64,000 nucleotides of DNA from assembly GCA_949825065.1 (NCBI GenBank), contig OX463865.1, positions 21,375,115-21,439,114 of the forward strand. The letters run 5' to 3'. Of this stretch, positions 10,863-21,339 are shown piece by piece. The stretch is from Odontocerum albicorne (Eukaryota; Arthropoda; Insecta; Trichoptera; Odontoceridae). A program made the translations under genes and the position numbers. Numbering within the stretch: position 1 is the first letter of the stretch; every line of letters begins with the position of its first letter. The notes beneath the pieces are model-generated. The model made no database searches, was not told the origin of the DNA, and saw only the letters and a list, made by a program, of their open reading frames with translations.

Positions 10863-10995
10863 TATGCTGATTACATAACAGTGTTAGCTGAGAATGAAGA
10901 TGCATTGCGGAGTTTGATAAGTAAATTGTTTGAGAGATGCGATGAGAAAGACCTGAAAATGAATGTAGTGAAAACTGAAATTATGGCGATATAAA
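10863..10995 (+). mobile_element. LINE reverse transcriptase fragment (YADY)
   Basis: Reads YADYITVLAENEDALRSLIS, then KLFERCDEKDLKMNVVKTEI, with a stop soon after. It is the same RT segment as at 7361, with YADD changed to YADY. It is followed by the 56-bp array. Confidence 0.75.
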
Positions 10996-11029
10996 AGTAA
11001 GAAAATAAATATATGGTGATATAAAATTA

Positions 11030-11470
11030 TAAAAGAGCACGACGGGCAGCGCAATAGATATATGGTAAGGGAGTAATTTAAAGTAAGAAAGAAAAGGAGC
11101 ACGACGGGCAGCGCAATAAGTATAAGGGTGTAATCAAAGTAAGAATGGAAAGGAGCACGACAGGCAGCGCAAGAAGTATAAGGGTGTAATTAAAGTAAGA
11201 AAGGAAAGGAGCACGACAGGCAGCGCAAGAAGTATAAGGGTGTAATCAAAGTAAGAAAGGAAAGGAGCACGACAGGCAGCGCAAGAAGTATAAGGGTGTA
11301 ATCCAAGTAAGAAAGGAAAGAAGCACGACAGGCAGCGCAAGAAGTATAAGGGCGTAATCAAAGTAAGAAAGGAAAGGTGCACGACAGGCAGCGCAAGAAG
11401 TATAAGGGTGTAATCAAAGTAAGAAAGGAAAGGAGCATGACGGGCAGCGCAAGATATGTAAGGGTGTAAT
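11030..11470. repeat. 56-bp minisatellite derived from LINE-C coding sequence
   Basis: About eight units of aaaggagcacgacaggcagc gcaagaagtataagggtgta atcaaagtaagaa. The unit corresponds to the LINE-C reading K-HDGQRQRYK and is continued by ordinary LINE-C at 11480-11595. Confidence 0.9.
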
Positions 11471-11595
11471 CATAGGAAGAAAGGAAAGGAGCACAACTGG
11501 CAGCTCAAGAGATATAAGAATGTGGTGCATGAGACGCTTAAATATATTAATGCTCAGCACAACTGAGAGCAAACAGCAACAGATAGAGATATATG
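11440..11595 (+). mobile_element. LINE-C fragment at the edge of the 56-bp array
   Basis: Contains cagctcaagagatataagaa and catgagacgcttaaatatat, continuing the LINE-C reading (KYINAQHN) beyond the part amplified in the array. It stops after gcaacagatag. Confidence 0.75.
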
Positions 11596-11758
11596 ATAAC
11601 ATATATGGGGGAACAATTCAAGACTGAATTAAGTTAAGGATTTCCGTTTTGTGGGTAGTTTTTTCTCAGATGATTTGAAGAGTAACAAGATGAAGCAAAT
11701 CGATAGACATGTAGCAAAATGAAACAATGTTAAACATATATATTTTCGAACCGGATCT

Positions 11759-11843
11759 GAATATTAGCTACGAGTATCTCACCAGCACCAGCACCATCAT
11801 CGTACTGATGCTGGTGCTGGTGAGAAACTCGTAGCTAATATTC
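11759..11843. repeat. Long hairpin with CACCAG-type stem
   Basis: gaatattagctacgagtatc tcaccagcaccagcaccatc pairs with tgatgctggtgctggtgaga aactcgtagctaatattc around a loop of about 6 bp. The stem is about 38 bp with one or two mismatches. Confidence 0.92.
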
Positions 11844-11929
11844 TCCCTCACACATTTTTCGCTTTTTATTTTTTGAATTTGAAATACTAACAACTACCTA
11901 ATGATGTGACTCACAATGAAAACGGAATG

Positions 11930-12245
11930 AAGTGAATAGGGATGAATTTGAACTTAGGGCTAATGTGTTGAGTAAGATGAAGAAGAGCACTCTGAGATGG
12001 TTTGGGCACGTGGAACAAGTGAATGAAGAAAGACTAAGTAAACAAATATGATTGGATCAAGTGAATTATATTTTGAAAGAAGGAAACGTAGAAAGTCAGG
12101 GAAGTCGTAAAAGTTGTGTGAGAAATTATACGAATGTAGAAGAGGCTGATGTGTATCGAGATGAAAAAAAGTCCAGTGCCGTCTTCTCTGTCTATCCGAC
12201 AGGCAAATTACCTGATGGTATTCATGTACAATATGTATTAAAAAA
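11930..12245 (+). mobile_element. LINE-A 3' end (RWFGHV-type tail)
   Basis: It encodes the typical C-terminal block: TLRWFGHVEQVNEERLSKQI, a WIK/LDQV-type region, NVESQGSRKSCVRNYTNVEE, and a final S..YPTGK, then the short 3' UTR. The domain is common at the end of RTE/BovB-like arthropod LINEs. Frameshifts are present. Confidence 0.75.
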
Positions 12246-12639
12246 AAGAAATACTAATTTTCATTTCACATCTTTTCCAACAATTCTTAAAATCCAACTA
12301 TTTTTATATTCCGTGTGAGTGCCGTGAGGTCAGTCGGCCGATTCCATAAGAGCGCTACTTTATGCCCCATTGATTCCCGCTGCCGGTGGCGGCGGTGGGT
12401 AGTTATGGCCTGTATATTCTCGTTGCCTGACGTCATCGTGAGTGTGTCCATGATCTGTATCGAGTGTGACGTGCTGTTACACAGGGTTAATGTTACCATA
12501 ACATATATTAGGCGAGCGATAATGAGCAAAAGAGACTCAAACCGCTTAACATATTTTCACTGTCGTTAAAGCTACTTTGAAAGTAATACCACTGTTACAG
12601 CCACTTCCCTATCTAAATTAGCAAGCTATTATTAATGAA

Positions 12640-13015
12640 AGGACAATTTAGAGAGCAAATTCTCCTCAATGGCGCTATAACTCGGGATTCGAACCCACTC
12701 ATAAATTCTGAAAAGGAGTCCAAAAAGGATTGTCTTTAAATATTTCTAAAGCTGCACATGGCATCCATATCTCCGACACTTGGAGGCAGGCCATTCCACA
12801 CCACAGGACCAGCAACGGCAAAAGCTCAATCAGAATACCCCGTCACATTAGATTTATTTGGAACAACCAATTTATTAGATGAAAAATACATCGAACTCAA
12901 GTTCTTATTCTCCCCGAAGGAACATCTTTCAGACACAGATTCGAAAGAGACAATACTATAGATGCATTCCAATAAGGGACTTGACAAAGTTTGAAAGCAA
13001 TCCTTTCGCGACACT
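12640..13015 (-). mobile_element. LINE-F 3' end
   Basis: The minus strand encodes AFAVAGPVVWNGLPPSVGDM, the xFxVAGPxxWNxLP block near the end of jockey-type LINE ORFs, preceded by NKLVVPNKS. Its 3' part has ggttcgaatcccgagttata. The second copy is at 48470-49090. Confidence 0.7.
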
Positions 13016-13029
13016 TAAGCGTGTGTATA

Positions 13030-13325
13030 CTTTTTATAAGCAGACTTCTTGTGACGTGGATTGCCAGCTGTCACGCCATCTCTTCGGAGGTCTTCCCGAT
13101 AATCTTCTCCCGGCTGGGTTCCCTTGAAGGGCGACACGTGGAAGTCTGTCGTCTTGCATTCTGTTTACATGTTCGTTCCAGTATCGCCTTCGTTGTCTTC
13201 CCCACCTGACGATGTCTTCCGTACTACACTTTCTCCTTATTTCGGTGTTTCTGATTCTATCTCTTAGTGTGTTTCCGGTTATACATCTCAGTGTTTTCAT
13301 TTCCGAGATTCTCAGGAGAGAGAGA
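13030..13325 (-). mobile_element. LINE-D 3' end
   Basis: The minus-strand open reading is MKTLRCITGNTLRDRIRNTE, IRRKCSTEDIVRWGRQRRRY, WNEHVNRMQDDRLPRVALQG, GRRLSGRPPKRWRDSWQS. This is the terminal block of another arthropod LINE (EMKTLRxIxGxTLxDRxRN...GRPPKRWRDSW). No stop for 88 codons. Confidence 0.82.
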
Positions 13326-14022
13326 TAAGCAGACTAATATGTCAATATTTATGACAGCGAAGCAGCATAGCAGCTGAATTGAATCGAGACTGGAGTCTAG
13401 AAATGTGTGACTCAGACAAACCAGAATGAAACGAGTTACAATAAATCCTACTTTAGACGCGACACAACAAATAAATAAGAGTTTTTATTTCACTTTTTGG
13501 AAGATATGGATTTACACATTTTATCTCTTTAAGACTGTAGAAAAGTTGAGGAACCGAACTAATTATAACAATACTTTTTGTTATTTGCCTTTTGAATTTT
13601 TTTGTAGATACACATAATGGATATTTGCGTATTTTCAAAATATGCATAATAGCGGAAGATATACTATTGCCAACTGTTTTTTTTTTCAAATGGTTCGCTG
13701 CTTCACATTCCGCGTGTACACGCGCGAGTGGGAAATCAACCACTAAAGACTTGACATTGCAAAGACTCCACCAAGACCGCGCGCTTCATTTTAGAGTTAA
13801 TCGGATACGCATTGCCGCGCGGTAACGCGTCGGAATGTGTGCACAATGTCAATGGTTTTAATTCCACCATGCGCTACTCTTCCCGAATAACACGCACATT
13901 TTTTTACGTCTAGTATTCGAAGGTATAAGGAAATTTACGACTTATTATTAAAAAAATAACTTTTCAGTGAACTTGAACTCTAAGATGTCAATAAAAATTT
14001 GATCTGTTGTATTGTTTATAGT

Positions 14023-14195
14023 TAAGGCATTAACATTAGCACAGGAGGTTTAAAGACATTGTTATTTAGTTTTATCAAACACTGTTTATTCCACTTTATG
14101 TAACTTGTGCTTCCCTGATGAGGGCGGAAAACCTTGAAACCGGTAGGGTTATACCGTTACATAAAGTGGAATAAACAGTGTTTGATAAAACAAAT
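14023..14195. mobile_element. MITE-1b, palindrome with the same core and different arms
   Basis: The left terminus taaggcattaacattagcac agrees with the MITE-1 end. The inner arms are cactgtttattccactttat and its complement. The core ccttgaaaccggtagggtta is shared with MITE-1 and follows CTGATGA (14115-14121). The right terminus is truncated. Confidence 0.78.
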
Positions 14196-14204
14196 TACAA
14201 TAAC

Positions 14205-14515
14205 TCTGATGTGTTGAGTGAAATGATGAAGATCACTCGGTTATGTTTGGGCACATACAATGAATGATAAAGAAAGACTGACAAAACAAATCAACAGTGC
14301 AAATGTGAGTGTAAGGCATGGTAGAGGAAGACTAAGTATGGTTGGATCAAGTGTATGATATTTTTAAAGTAGGAACTGTAAAAAGTCTGAGAAATCGTAG
14401 TAAACTAAGCGAAATTTGTGTCGTGATAGGATAATCCGGCGCTCTAACCTCTCTGTCTACCCAGACAGGGAAACGGCGTGATGTTATGTACGTATGTGTA
14501 CTCGTATGTTATGTT
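14205..14515 (+). mobile_element. LINE-A 3' end
   Basis: It has the same order as the 11930 copy: a W/FGHI-type start, gacaaaacaaatcaacagtg, tggttggatcaagtgtatga, and a final ctacccagacagggaaacgg, followed by a TA-rich tail (gtacgtatgtgta). A TACTCGTA octamer is inserted in that tail. Confidence 0.75.
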
Positions 14516-14859
14516 ACTCTTTAGTTTAAAACTTTAGCTTATGGTTTAAAATATCGAGGATGAGGCAACGACTGAGAAGAAATGTTCCAATAGTACCCAT
14601 GTTTCAATAGTACCCATGTTACTGCAACAGTGACGAGCCCCGTGGCGTGGCCTACTTGCTAAGATGTTTGTCATAACCTGGTGGTCGTATTGTTTCAATG
14701 TATTACACTTTAGATGTATGTCGTTTTGTCCGGGCAGGTTTATTGACATATGGTAATCTCTTAAAATCAACCAGAAATATGTTAAAATAGGCCTTTAGCG
14801 ACTGAAACCCTTTTTCATAAATGTAGGTTACAGGTTACACTGGGAAATTAATTCGGAAC

Positions 14860-14940
14860 CCCCACGGTAGGAAGACAGAGTCTTAGGCCGCGGAAGTCGT
14901 AGAGGTTACGTGTTCGATTCGCATGGTACCCAATTATTTT
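14860..14940 (+). mobile_element. SINE-like tRNA-related head
   Basis: tcttaggccgcggaagtcgt, then gtgttcgattcgcatggtac and ccaatt. Only the B-box part and the ggtaccca junction agree with SINE-1. Confidence 0.5.
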
Positions 14941-14944
14941 ATTT

Positions 14945-16180
14945 AAATTTTCTCAATCTTGAATAAATTTTTTATTTTATTACCATGCACGGTATTTTAT
15001 CGACCATTATTTTTTTATTATAGTAATACCCAAATCAGTGTGCGTGTATGTATTATATGTAAAATCAACTGGCCACAAAAAGCAAAAAAAACATTAACGT
15101 GAATAATAAACATGTAACAGAAAGGAGTACGTAATGCATACTACTCGTACATACCAGACACGTATATATAATATAATAAAAACATGAAACAGGCAAAGCC
15201 TCAAGTGATCCGCGGCTCAAACATACAAAAAATAATTACATTGTACATGGAAGAAATAAAAAATATATATTCGTATCATTCGATGAGTATCATGCATCCA
15301 CTTCAATACCATTTTAATACTACAATATATAACATATATTTTAATTCGAAAATATTGAAACGTGCCTATAAGTAAATACGCCTGTTTGAACTGTGTACAA
15401 AGATAGTGATATAATCATTCTAACAAGGCATGAGGGTATAAAGGGTAAATATTTGTTATGGGCGGATGTTATTAGTTGAATTTAGAAAGATATCTTGAAA
15501 TGGGTTGGCTACATTGAGAGAGAGAGAGAGAGAGAGTGAGAGACGAAAGATTGACAAAACAAATATATTTGCCAGTTTTTATTCACTTATTTTCCAATAA
15601 TGTCTTATTCGATGCTGAGATTATTATGAGAGGCTCGATTTTGTAGCTCGCCCTGTTCGAGACATTCTTTGTCTGGTGTTTTATTGCGGAGCCCAGATTG
15701 ATTTCTACCGTTTAAAGGGCATTAACATCCCTGATTCTTGGCCGTTTCATTCTAATATGGCGAAACGTTACAGTCAATGGGGCAGTAAAACCCCTTCTAC
15801 TCGCGAAGCAAGCTGTATCACTAACTGTTGAAATATAGGTTCATGAAAGCGTGTTAGTGCCAGTATTAATGATGTATAGACCTGGAACATAAATGGAAGG
15901 GGCGAAGTAAATGCATTGGAAAATATTATATATGGTGTGTCCATCCATGATAGAATAATACATATTGTTATTAAATATGAATATTACCTTGTACCCGATG
16001 TGTTCGGTATATACGAGTACATAGTTCGGAGTTTGGACATGTTCAATGGGCTGACTAAACAGTTTGGACATGTTGAGTTGGACATCAGGAGTTTGCGCAT
16101 GTTGAACTAAACAAATTTACAATATGAGAATGAGTGGAAATTGTGGTTGAAAAAGACACATGTTTGGATCCGTTATAATA
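14945..16180. other. AT-rich non-coding stretch
   Basis: Holds an (AG)n tract, a weak repeat of tttggacatgtt (16030-16105) and TACGAGTA-type octamers at 15142 and 16012. No coding sequence was recognised. Confidence 0.5.
15516..15536. repeat. (AG)n microsatellite
   Basis: About ten consecutive AG units. Confidence 0.95.
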
Positions 16181-16184
16181 ATAA

Positions 16185-16290
16185 AAGGACAATTTATAAT
16201 AATAAAAGCCGTTTAGATAGCGCAGACTCTCCTAAAGGTCACTCCAACTCGGGACTCGTGCCCACTACTCGTATTATTGAGAGATTGCAA
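16185..16290 (-). mobile_element. LINE-F-type 3' terminus (or SINE sharing it)
   Basis: Only the terminal block is present: aggacaatttataataataa, cagactctcctaaaggtcac, aactcgggactcgtgcccac. A TACTCGTA octamer (16266) interrupts it compared with the 48470 copy. Confidence 0.6.
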
Positions 16291-16504
16291 AATTAATTTA
16301 CATTAGATGAGAGTAAGAAAATCACAGAAAACTTTCCGCAGAAAGACGAACTAGAAACAAACGTGTGTAGATATTCTGATATGTGAGAGTAAAACATTCG
16401 GATTGAGATGTAGTGTAGTATATCAAATTACACATTTTGTAGATATTCCGATATCTGTTTTGAAAATTAATAAATTTTATAAGATTAAATGTTATAATAG
16501 CAAT

Positions 16505-16690
16505 GCATCACAGTGAGCGAAATCTTGAAAGTTGAAAGAGAAATCGTAGAAGTTGTATGAGAAGGTGTATGTATGTGGAAGAAGCTAAGGATGTGTGTGT
16601 CGGGAGAGGTATGTGTGGTGCCCTGTCCTCTCTGCCTACCCCGACAGGGAAATGATGTGATTGTACGTATTTATATATGTATGTATTATT
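16505..16690 (+). mobile_element. LINE-A 3' end, short
   Basis: Only the terminal block is present: aatcgtagaagttgtatgag, gtggaagaagctaaggatg, and ctctgcctaccccgacaggg, then the gtatgtatgta tail. Confidence 0.72.
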
Positions 16691-16694
16691 ATTT

Positions 16695-17360
16695 TCAATA
16701 TTTTTCAACTGTGTTGCGAATAATACGAGTATTTATCTCCTGTATCACCTCCTTCAGTATGCCGCACGTATTAGGAACCAATCACTCTGTATAGTCGTCA
16801 ATCGTCTCAAATCCAGCTGTCTCAATCGTTCAAAACTATTGAGGAATAATAGCAGGCGGGATGGCCTGGGGTGCTCCTATTCACTGTTAGTCCCGTTAGA
16901 GTCCCGAATGGGTCCGTCCGCTGTTCCTCGATAAATCGCTCCTTCTGCTGCCGTCGTCGGATCGTCATAAGAATAAACGGTTGTCGGGCGCTTTGACATC
17001 CCATACAGATCCGGACAAATGGACACTTACTCGAGATGGGTGATTTGCTCTGAGTTATTTTCCCTTCCACCCGCCGTGCTCGAGTGGTATGCGAGCATTT
17101 AATATCAGTGTCTCCCGTCTCCATAATTTCCCTGCTTTTATTATTATTTTATGTCTGTTGATGACTACTCCACTTTTGTCTCTTGAATCTTTTGCTTTAT
17201 CAGCGTTTATTCTTTTACGTTACGTTTTATCCTCTTTTTTATTTTTGTACATTTTTCTCGTTGACGTTCTTGATGTAACCTAATATAATATAATGTTTGC
17301 GTATTATATTTATTGTTTGTTATATTTGCTACTTTTGATATAGCGCGGTTGATGTATATA
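16695..17360. other. Stretch without recognised gene
   Basis: A 100-codon minus-strand frame (16822-17124) has no recognisable domain. It is not called as a gene. Confidence 0.4.
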
Positions 17361-17364
17361 TATT

Positions 17365-17505
17365 AAGTGCTCCGTTAACCTTGTTCTTTGGTCGCTACCC
17401 TTCTTTCAATGACCTTTTTCAACTCGCCCATCACACGTAATCGTACTTCTCAGATAGCAGAACTCATCTCCATATTCCAGTTTCTCTGAGTTAACCCATA
17501 AAAAA
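17365..17505 (+). repeat. Rep-J dispersed repeat
   Basis: gtgctccgttaaccttgttc, ccttctttcaatgacctttt, caactcgcccatcacacgta, gcagaactcatctccatatt. Matches 27500-27680. Confidence 0.65.
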
Positions 17506-17734
17506 GAGGGTGCCAGGCTGGTAAAACAGTTCGGCCACAATACTCTCACGCGTTGAGTGGTGTAGTTAACAACACGTTCAATGACGACACGCGAGTTTCG
17601 TGTATTCTCAAGAAGTACTCAACCAGAAGGCTCGCTTGCTGGGGCCGAAGACAATATTTTCTCTCGGCCACACTCTTCATTATGTTCGGAACAGGAATTC
17701 GAATATATTGAGGGGTAATTATGATATTATATAA

Positions 17735-17795
17735 AGGTAAATTTATATAACACGGTTTAGAGAGCAAACACTCCTCAAGGGCGCTCTAAAATGAA
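17735..17795 (-). mobile_element. LINE-F-type 3' terminus, minimal
   Basis: aggtaaatttatataacacg, agagcaaacactcctcaagg and gcgctctaaa correspond to the last 60 bp of LINE-F. Confidence 0.5.
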
Positions 17796-18069
17796 AACAG
17801 ACAATATTGAGTGCACAGCACATTAAAAAAGACAGAATATATGAGAAAATTAAAAAATAATTTTTAAAAAATTATGAGATATCAAATCGTACAAAATCAC
17901 ATGTTACCAACACAATACGGGGCCGTCCACAGGCGCACAGCCCGCACTGTGCAAAAAAAATACAAACAAAAGACAAATAGCTGAAAAACAAATTGAAAAC
18001 AAAATGTAAAAAAACGGAATCAGACAGGTGCAACTTCACAAATCTCCTAAATTCTGAAGATTTGCGCTC

Positions 18070-18092
18070 TGTTCTCTCTCTCTCTCTCTCCC
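18070..18092. repeat. (TC)n microsatellite
   Basis: About nine TC units, followed by ccctaccccgacagggagat, a LINE-A terminal relic. Confidence 0.92.
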
Positions 18093-18486
18093 TACCCCGA
18101 CAGGGAGATGGTGTCTCATCCAGCTGAGGTATTTCACAATACACAACGAATATTTCGGATAAAATTTAATCTCACGCTAAACTTGATCTTGCGTGTCGCA
18201 CATTCGGTGAAGAATTCCGAGGAAATAATCAACTTAGAGTAAGATATATTTAAATTATACGAGTAAACACCGGGGCACGGGCGAGTGGCGCTTTTCCATA
18301 CACGTGTCGTCTTATGAATGGCCGATTTGCACAGTTTGGAGGCGGAAACGTAACAAAATGTATATGGGGTACAAATGTGATTGGAATGCAGAAAGCGGAA
18401 AGTTTTGATCAGATATGAATTTCAAGTTAAGGCTGATGTGATGTATGGTGTAGTGTATTGAGTAGAATGATGACGAGCGTACTTTA

Positions 18487-18621
18487 CCCGGCGGTAAGTA
18501 AAACACATCGGGCTTAAAAAAAAGACTGTCGGACATAATCGGCTAACTTCGACTTTGTAGAGCGTCGTCTCTGTCGCACGATACGCTAACAGTCTCGCGA
18601 CGGAACACGTGTATGAATGAT
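18487..18621. mobile_element. MITE-3b, half copy with inverted loop
   Basis: Begins with the same CCCGGCGGTAAGTAAAACAC terminus after TA and runs through the left arm. The central segment (gctaacagtctcgcgacgga) is in the opposite orientation from MITE-3. The right arm is missing. Confidence 0.8.
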
Positions 18622-18935
18622 AGAGTAGGTTCGATATTATGGTATCGCGTATCCGCCGGCGTTGATCTGTACACGTACATAGCTCGCATGCCCGAGTACA
18701 GACTCCCGAGAAATATCCTTTTTGGTTAGCAGACGAAAGGCAACAGAAAGCACGGCGGACAATGCAAGATATACGAGTATAATGATGCACTGCATGAGAC
18801 GCTGAAATACATAAATGCTCGGCATAACTGAGATCGAACATCAGCAGATAGAGCCAAATGGATAGAACTGTTGCTAGTTAGCAGGGACCCAATGGGGTAA
18901 GAAAACGCAGACAAGCTATTGCAAATATTGAAGCG
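18622..18935 (+). mobile_element. LINE-C 3' end
   Basis: Same block on the plus strand (atgcccgagtacagactccc, catgagacgctgaaatacat, gttagcagggacccaatggg). Relative to two other copies it carries a 6-bp cgagta insertion at 18774-18779. Confidence 0.78.
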
Positions 18936-18939
18936 CCTT

Positions 18940-19765
18940 GCCCTGTATGCAACAGGATATGCCAATCATAAATTTACCTGTATACTCTCGTATATTACTT
19001 AACTCCGGTGGCACCAACTTCAACTATCCTGATCATTCCTTTGTAAAGTGTTTTCTATTATACTTGTCATGGGTATTGAACATTGAATTTAATTCAATGT
19101 ACTTATTTTCAACTGCGTTTGAATAAGTTTACTCTTATTATAACTAGAGTATATTTCTCTAGTTTTTCCTCTTTGTGTCTCTCGGCGCAGCCGAAGTGTC
19201 GACATCGAGTTCGAATTTCATGCAAATCCGCTGATAAATCCTGGCAGCTTCTACGAACACGTTGAGAATGAACACGCTGAGTGCTGACTGCCGAGACTTT
19301 CGAATATCATTTCGTATCGTGTGACATATTCTTTAGATCGAGGAATACTTGACTAGAGTCTAGTGCTCGTATTTGCTTAACTCTTGCAGAGGTGTCACCG
19401 TTTTCTTTCTGCTATTTTTCTCTTCCGCTCGCGGTATTTTTGGCCCAAGTCAACTTTCGTCAATATGTCCCGACGAACATGTTCTGAGAACCACCGGAAA
19501 TTGAACTCGAAACTTTCGGGTGGAGGACTCGCGTTCTACCAATTAAACCACAAAGATCGTCGTCTGCTGCTGCATCAATTAATGTATTCTTGGTATCGCT
19601 TTTAGAACTCTTGTAAATCAGCTAAAAAGTCATAAATAACGTGCATTCAGATAAAATTAATAGGTGTTGAATGTAAAAACACACTGGAAACGAAATTCTC
19701 TGGAAATGGAACCCGGAATGTCATTGAATTAAGTGAGCACTTTGATCATTAAATTACAATATATT
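18940..19765. other. Stretch without recognised gene
   Basis: Short frames only. Nothing identified on either strand. Confidence 0.45.
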
Positions 19766-19767
19766 TG

Positions 19768-19995
19768 AGACGACCTTCGTAGCCTAGTTTGTAAGACGTT
19801 TGTCTTCCAACCCGGGTTCGATTCCCGTCGGAACCTAGATTTTTTAAAAAAGGATTCGTCTGGTTTTGACTTAAGGCATGTTTAACATCTTTGTGATTGG
19901 TTGGAAGATATTGCCACATGACAATTAGCCCGCCAGATTGTACTGAACACAACGAAAGTGTAATACAATACAATAATACAAAGTTCGATATTTCT
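19768..19995 (+). mobile_element. SINE-1, near full length
   Basis: The tRNA-like head has an A-box-like tagcctagtttgtaagacg and a B-box ggttcgattcccgtcggaac. A body with ttttgacttaaggcatgttt follows. The tail ggttggaagatattgccaca / agcccgccagattgta is shared with LINE-E and ends in an AATA-rich run. Length about 225 bp. Transcription by RNA polymerase III from the internal promoter is expected. Confidence 0.85.
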
Positions 19996-20084
19996 ATTTC
20001 CAATGCAATCAAAATGAACTCGAAGAATGCAATATTTTAAAGTAATGGACATAACATCACGTCGTTTCATGATCGTAGGAGCTG

Positions 20085-20215
20085 TACCCTAAGGCTCTAC
20101 TTAAATGGATGTAGAAGATGCGAAGGAAGTGTATCCAGATGGAAAATCTGGTGCTCTGTCCTTTCTGCCTATTCCGATAGAGAAATTGCGTGATGGTATG
20201 TATGCAGGCATAAGT
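20085..20215 (+). mobile_element. LINE-A 3' end, short
   Basis: The terminal block is gatgtagaagatgcgaagga, aaatctggtgctctgtcctt, ttccgatagagaaattgcg and a gatggtatgtatg tail. Confidence 0.7.
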
Positions 20216-20557
20216 ATTTCGCCAAGTTTTTATCTTGGCAACGCATGATAATATCAATTGTCGTTCATTGAAATGTACGTATTAAAAAAAAAACAATTAT
20301 TTTTTTCCATTGCGATGGTAAATAATCAAGCATCGGCGACATAAAATTGATTAATCAAAATCCAATTATTATCAGAAGCGTCCCCCCTGTAAGGAGCAAT
20401 GCAATGGCGCTGATCTAAGCGAATTGCAAACGGGCAATCTTCCCGAGGAGACCAATGACTCCAGTTATTTTCTATGTTGGTCAGATGTGGTTTATTTCGA
20501 TTCGCGATCAAATTTATATTTTTCATAAATTCTTATTTTTCTGTTAAATTTTCTTTG

Positions 20558-20627
20558 TACACAGTTCAACCTGGCGTATTTATTCCCGTGTGGCAAGTCT
20601 TCTTAACTGCCAGAAGGGTGTTAGAGT
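20558..20627 (-). mobile_element. SINE-1 tail, left part split by the Tc1-like insertion
   Basis: cacagttcaacctggcgtat and gtgtggcaagtcttcttaac match the SINE-1/LINE-E tail. The match stops at the TA where the Tc1-like element begins. Confidence 0.75.
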
Positions 20628-21331
20628 ATTTTTGTCAAGAACGTGTACGGCGAAACCCGGAAAACTATTTGGGATAAGGCATTAAAAAAATACACACATA
20701 CTACATTATATAAACCGTGATGCTTTATTATTAATAAGTTGTCCAGTTGCATCTTTTCTTTCGCCCAAGTGAGTCTTTTTTCGACTTGTTTTTCGAACAG
20801 TAGTGGTTTCTTCACCGTGCTTCGAAATTTCACTCCATGAGCTAGTCAACGTCTTATTTTAGTGTCACACGACACAATTAGATCCTTGTCACGCAAAAAT
20901 GTCTGTCCGCTACGCAATGATAGACGAGGATTCTTCTCAAACACCCGTAAAATCACTCTGTCCTCTTTTTTCGTCGTTTTCTGTGAAGTGCCACAATCTG
21001 GTAGGTCATCGACGTTTTTTACGTCGGAATAGCCTTTCACCCACTTACTTACAAATGTCTTCGACTTTTTCATGTATTTAGCAGCGGCTCTGTAAGACAT
21101 TTTCGGTCCTTTAGGATGCGTACACAGAAACACGGCTTCGTAACGTGATGCGTACGCGGCACTCATGGTGAAATATGTTTTTGTGTAACCAAGGTCGAAC
21201 GACAACTGAGTTTTTCTATACAAAGCATCTTGGGGGAAGGGTCCTGCTATCTGCTCGCGTTTGAATCTATCCTCTAACGGTTTCCAGGAAAAAATGTAGC
21301 CGTACATGCTCTTGTCAAATATCATAGACTG
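20628..21331 (-). mobile_element. Internally deleted Tc1-like element inserted in a SINE-1 copy
   Basis: The left end matches the 38735-39980 element: aaaactatttgggataaggc is identical. The right end finishes in GACTG followed by TA. The minus-strand HTH domain is still readable (20846-21325: YMKKSKTFVSKWVKGYSDVK), but the DDE catalytic part is missing. The joint is near 20745, where the sequence jumps over roughly 570 bp present in the longer copy. It lies between the two parts of one minus-strand SINE-1 (tail 20560-20627, body and head 21340-21455). It is non-autonomous. Confidence 0.87.
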
Positions 21332-21339
21332 TACTCGTA

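Noticed and set aside
13700..13870. GC-rich palindromic MITE related to MITE-2
   Set aside because: Complementarity (cttgacattg against caatgtcaatgg) is short and the outer arms do not pair convincingly.
19768..19840. A true tRNA gene
   Set aside because: A and B boxes are present, but there is no cloverleaf with acceptor pairing, and the sequence continues into a SINE body and tail seen in many copies.
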